From assembly GCA_964506935.1 (NCBI GenBank), contig CAZDOD010000163.1, positions 1-6,448 on the forward strand: a DNA stretch of 6,448 nucleotides, read 5' to 3'. The notes under the pieces are model-generated. The model worked only from the letters and a program-made list of their open reading frames with translations, was not told the origin of the DNA and did not search any database. Shown here piece by piece: positions 6,318 through 6,448 of the stretch. Positions within the stretch are counted from its first letter, which is position 1. The number at the start of each line of letters is the position of its first letter. The position numbers were made by a program, and so were the translations under genes. The stretch comes from CAZDOD01 sp964506935 (GTDB lineage Bacteria; Desulfobacterota; Zymogenia; Zymogenales; Zymogenaceae).

Positions 6318-6448
6318 AGCTCGACCCCAAAAAGAAGATCGACATAAAAGAGATATTAAAAGACCTCGAAAATTACCGCCCGAGGAGAAAGGGTTGGGCG
6401 TGGCGGGAGAAGATTGACGGACAGGAGATCGGCCCGTTTAAATACGTC
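6314..6448 (+). CDS. oraE: D-ornithine 4,5-aminomutase, E (large) subunit, N-terminal part (cut by window edge)
   Basis: Only the first 45 codons are present; the family protein is more than 700 residues long, so the B12- and PLP-binding domains lie beyond the right edge. The visible N-terminus reads MKLDPKKKIDIKEILKDLEN, then YRPRRKGWAWRE and IGPFKYV. The pattern LDxEnILKDLxxYxPxRxGWxWR...GPFxY is characteristic of OraE. The ATG overlaps the oraS stop, and GGAG stands 8 nt upstream (6302-6305). Together with OraS it forms the first committed step of the oxidative branch. Position directly after oraS matches the clostridial arrangement. Confidence 0.9.
   Translation, partial: MKLDPKKKIDIKEILKDLENYRPRRKGWAWREKIDGQEIGPFKYV

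Overview
The window looks like a strictly anaerobic, amino-acid-fermenting bacterium. The main evidence is five consecutive genes of the oxidative L-ornithine fermentation pathway, best known from Clostridium sticklandii. The left half carries a lipoprotein-anchored sugar ABC transporter behind a small set of regulator-like genes. Codons such as ATA (Ile) and AGG/AGA (Arg) are common and the genes are of moderate GC. My impression is a non-clostridial, possibly deltaproteobacteria-like or uncultivated lineage, but nothing in the window proves the taxonomy.

Layout. Minus strand, read right to left from about 2800 to 1: a 65-residue Xre-type HTH protein; two tandem, mutually similar three-helix membrane proteins; a single cyclic-nucleotide-binding domain whose reading frame has no ordinary start codon; a maltose-type sugar-binding lipoprotein; and the first 81 codons of a MalF-like permease that runs off the left edge. 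Spacing is very tight (4-nt overlaps to about 15-nt gaps), so these are probably one operon.

Positions 2798-3160 form the divergent intergenic region. Most of it is extremely AT-rich (39 G/C in the 240 bases 2821-3060, counted by hand). Its right end holds a good sigma70-type promoter (TTGACC - 16 nt - TATATT) followed immediately by a perfect 9-bp inverted repeat, a likely operator.

Plus strand, 3161 to the right edge: ord, ortA, ortB, oraS and the first 45 codons of oraE, with gaps of at most 20 nt or short overlaps. Together they encode D-ornithine -> 2,4-diaminopentanoate (OraSE, B12/PLP aminomutase) -> 2-amino-4-oxopentanoate (Ord) -> acetyl-CoA + alanine (OrtAB with CoA). The ornithine racemase is not in the window and would be expected nearby. 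The pathway itself is already described. The least-explained parts are the HTH/paired-membrane-protein/cyclic-nucleotide module, the missing start codon, and the operator.
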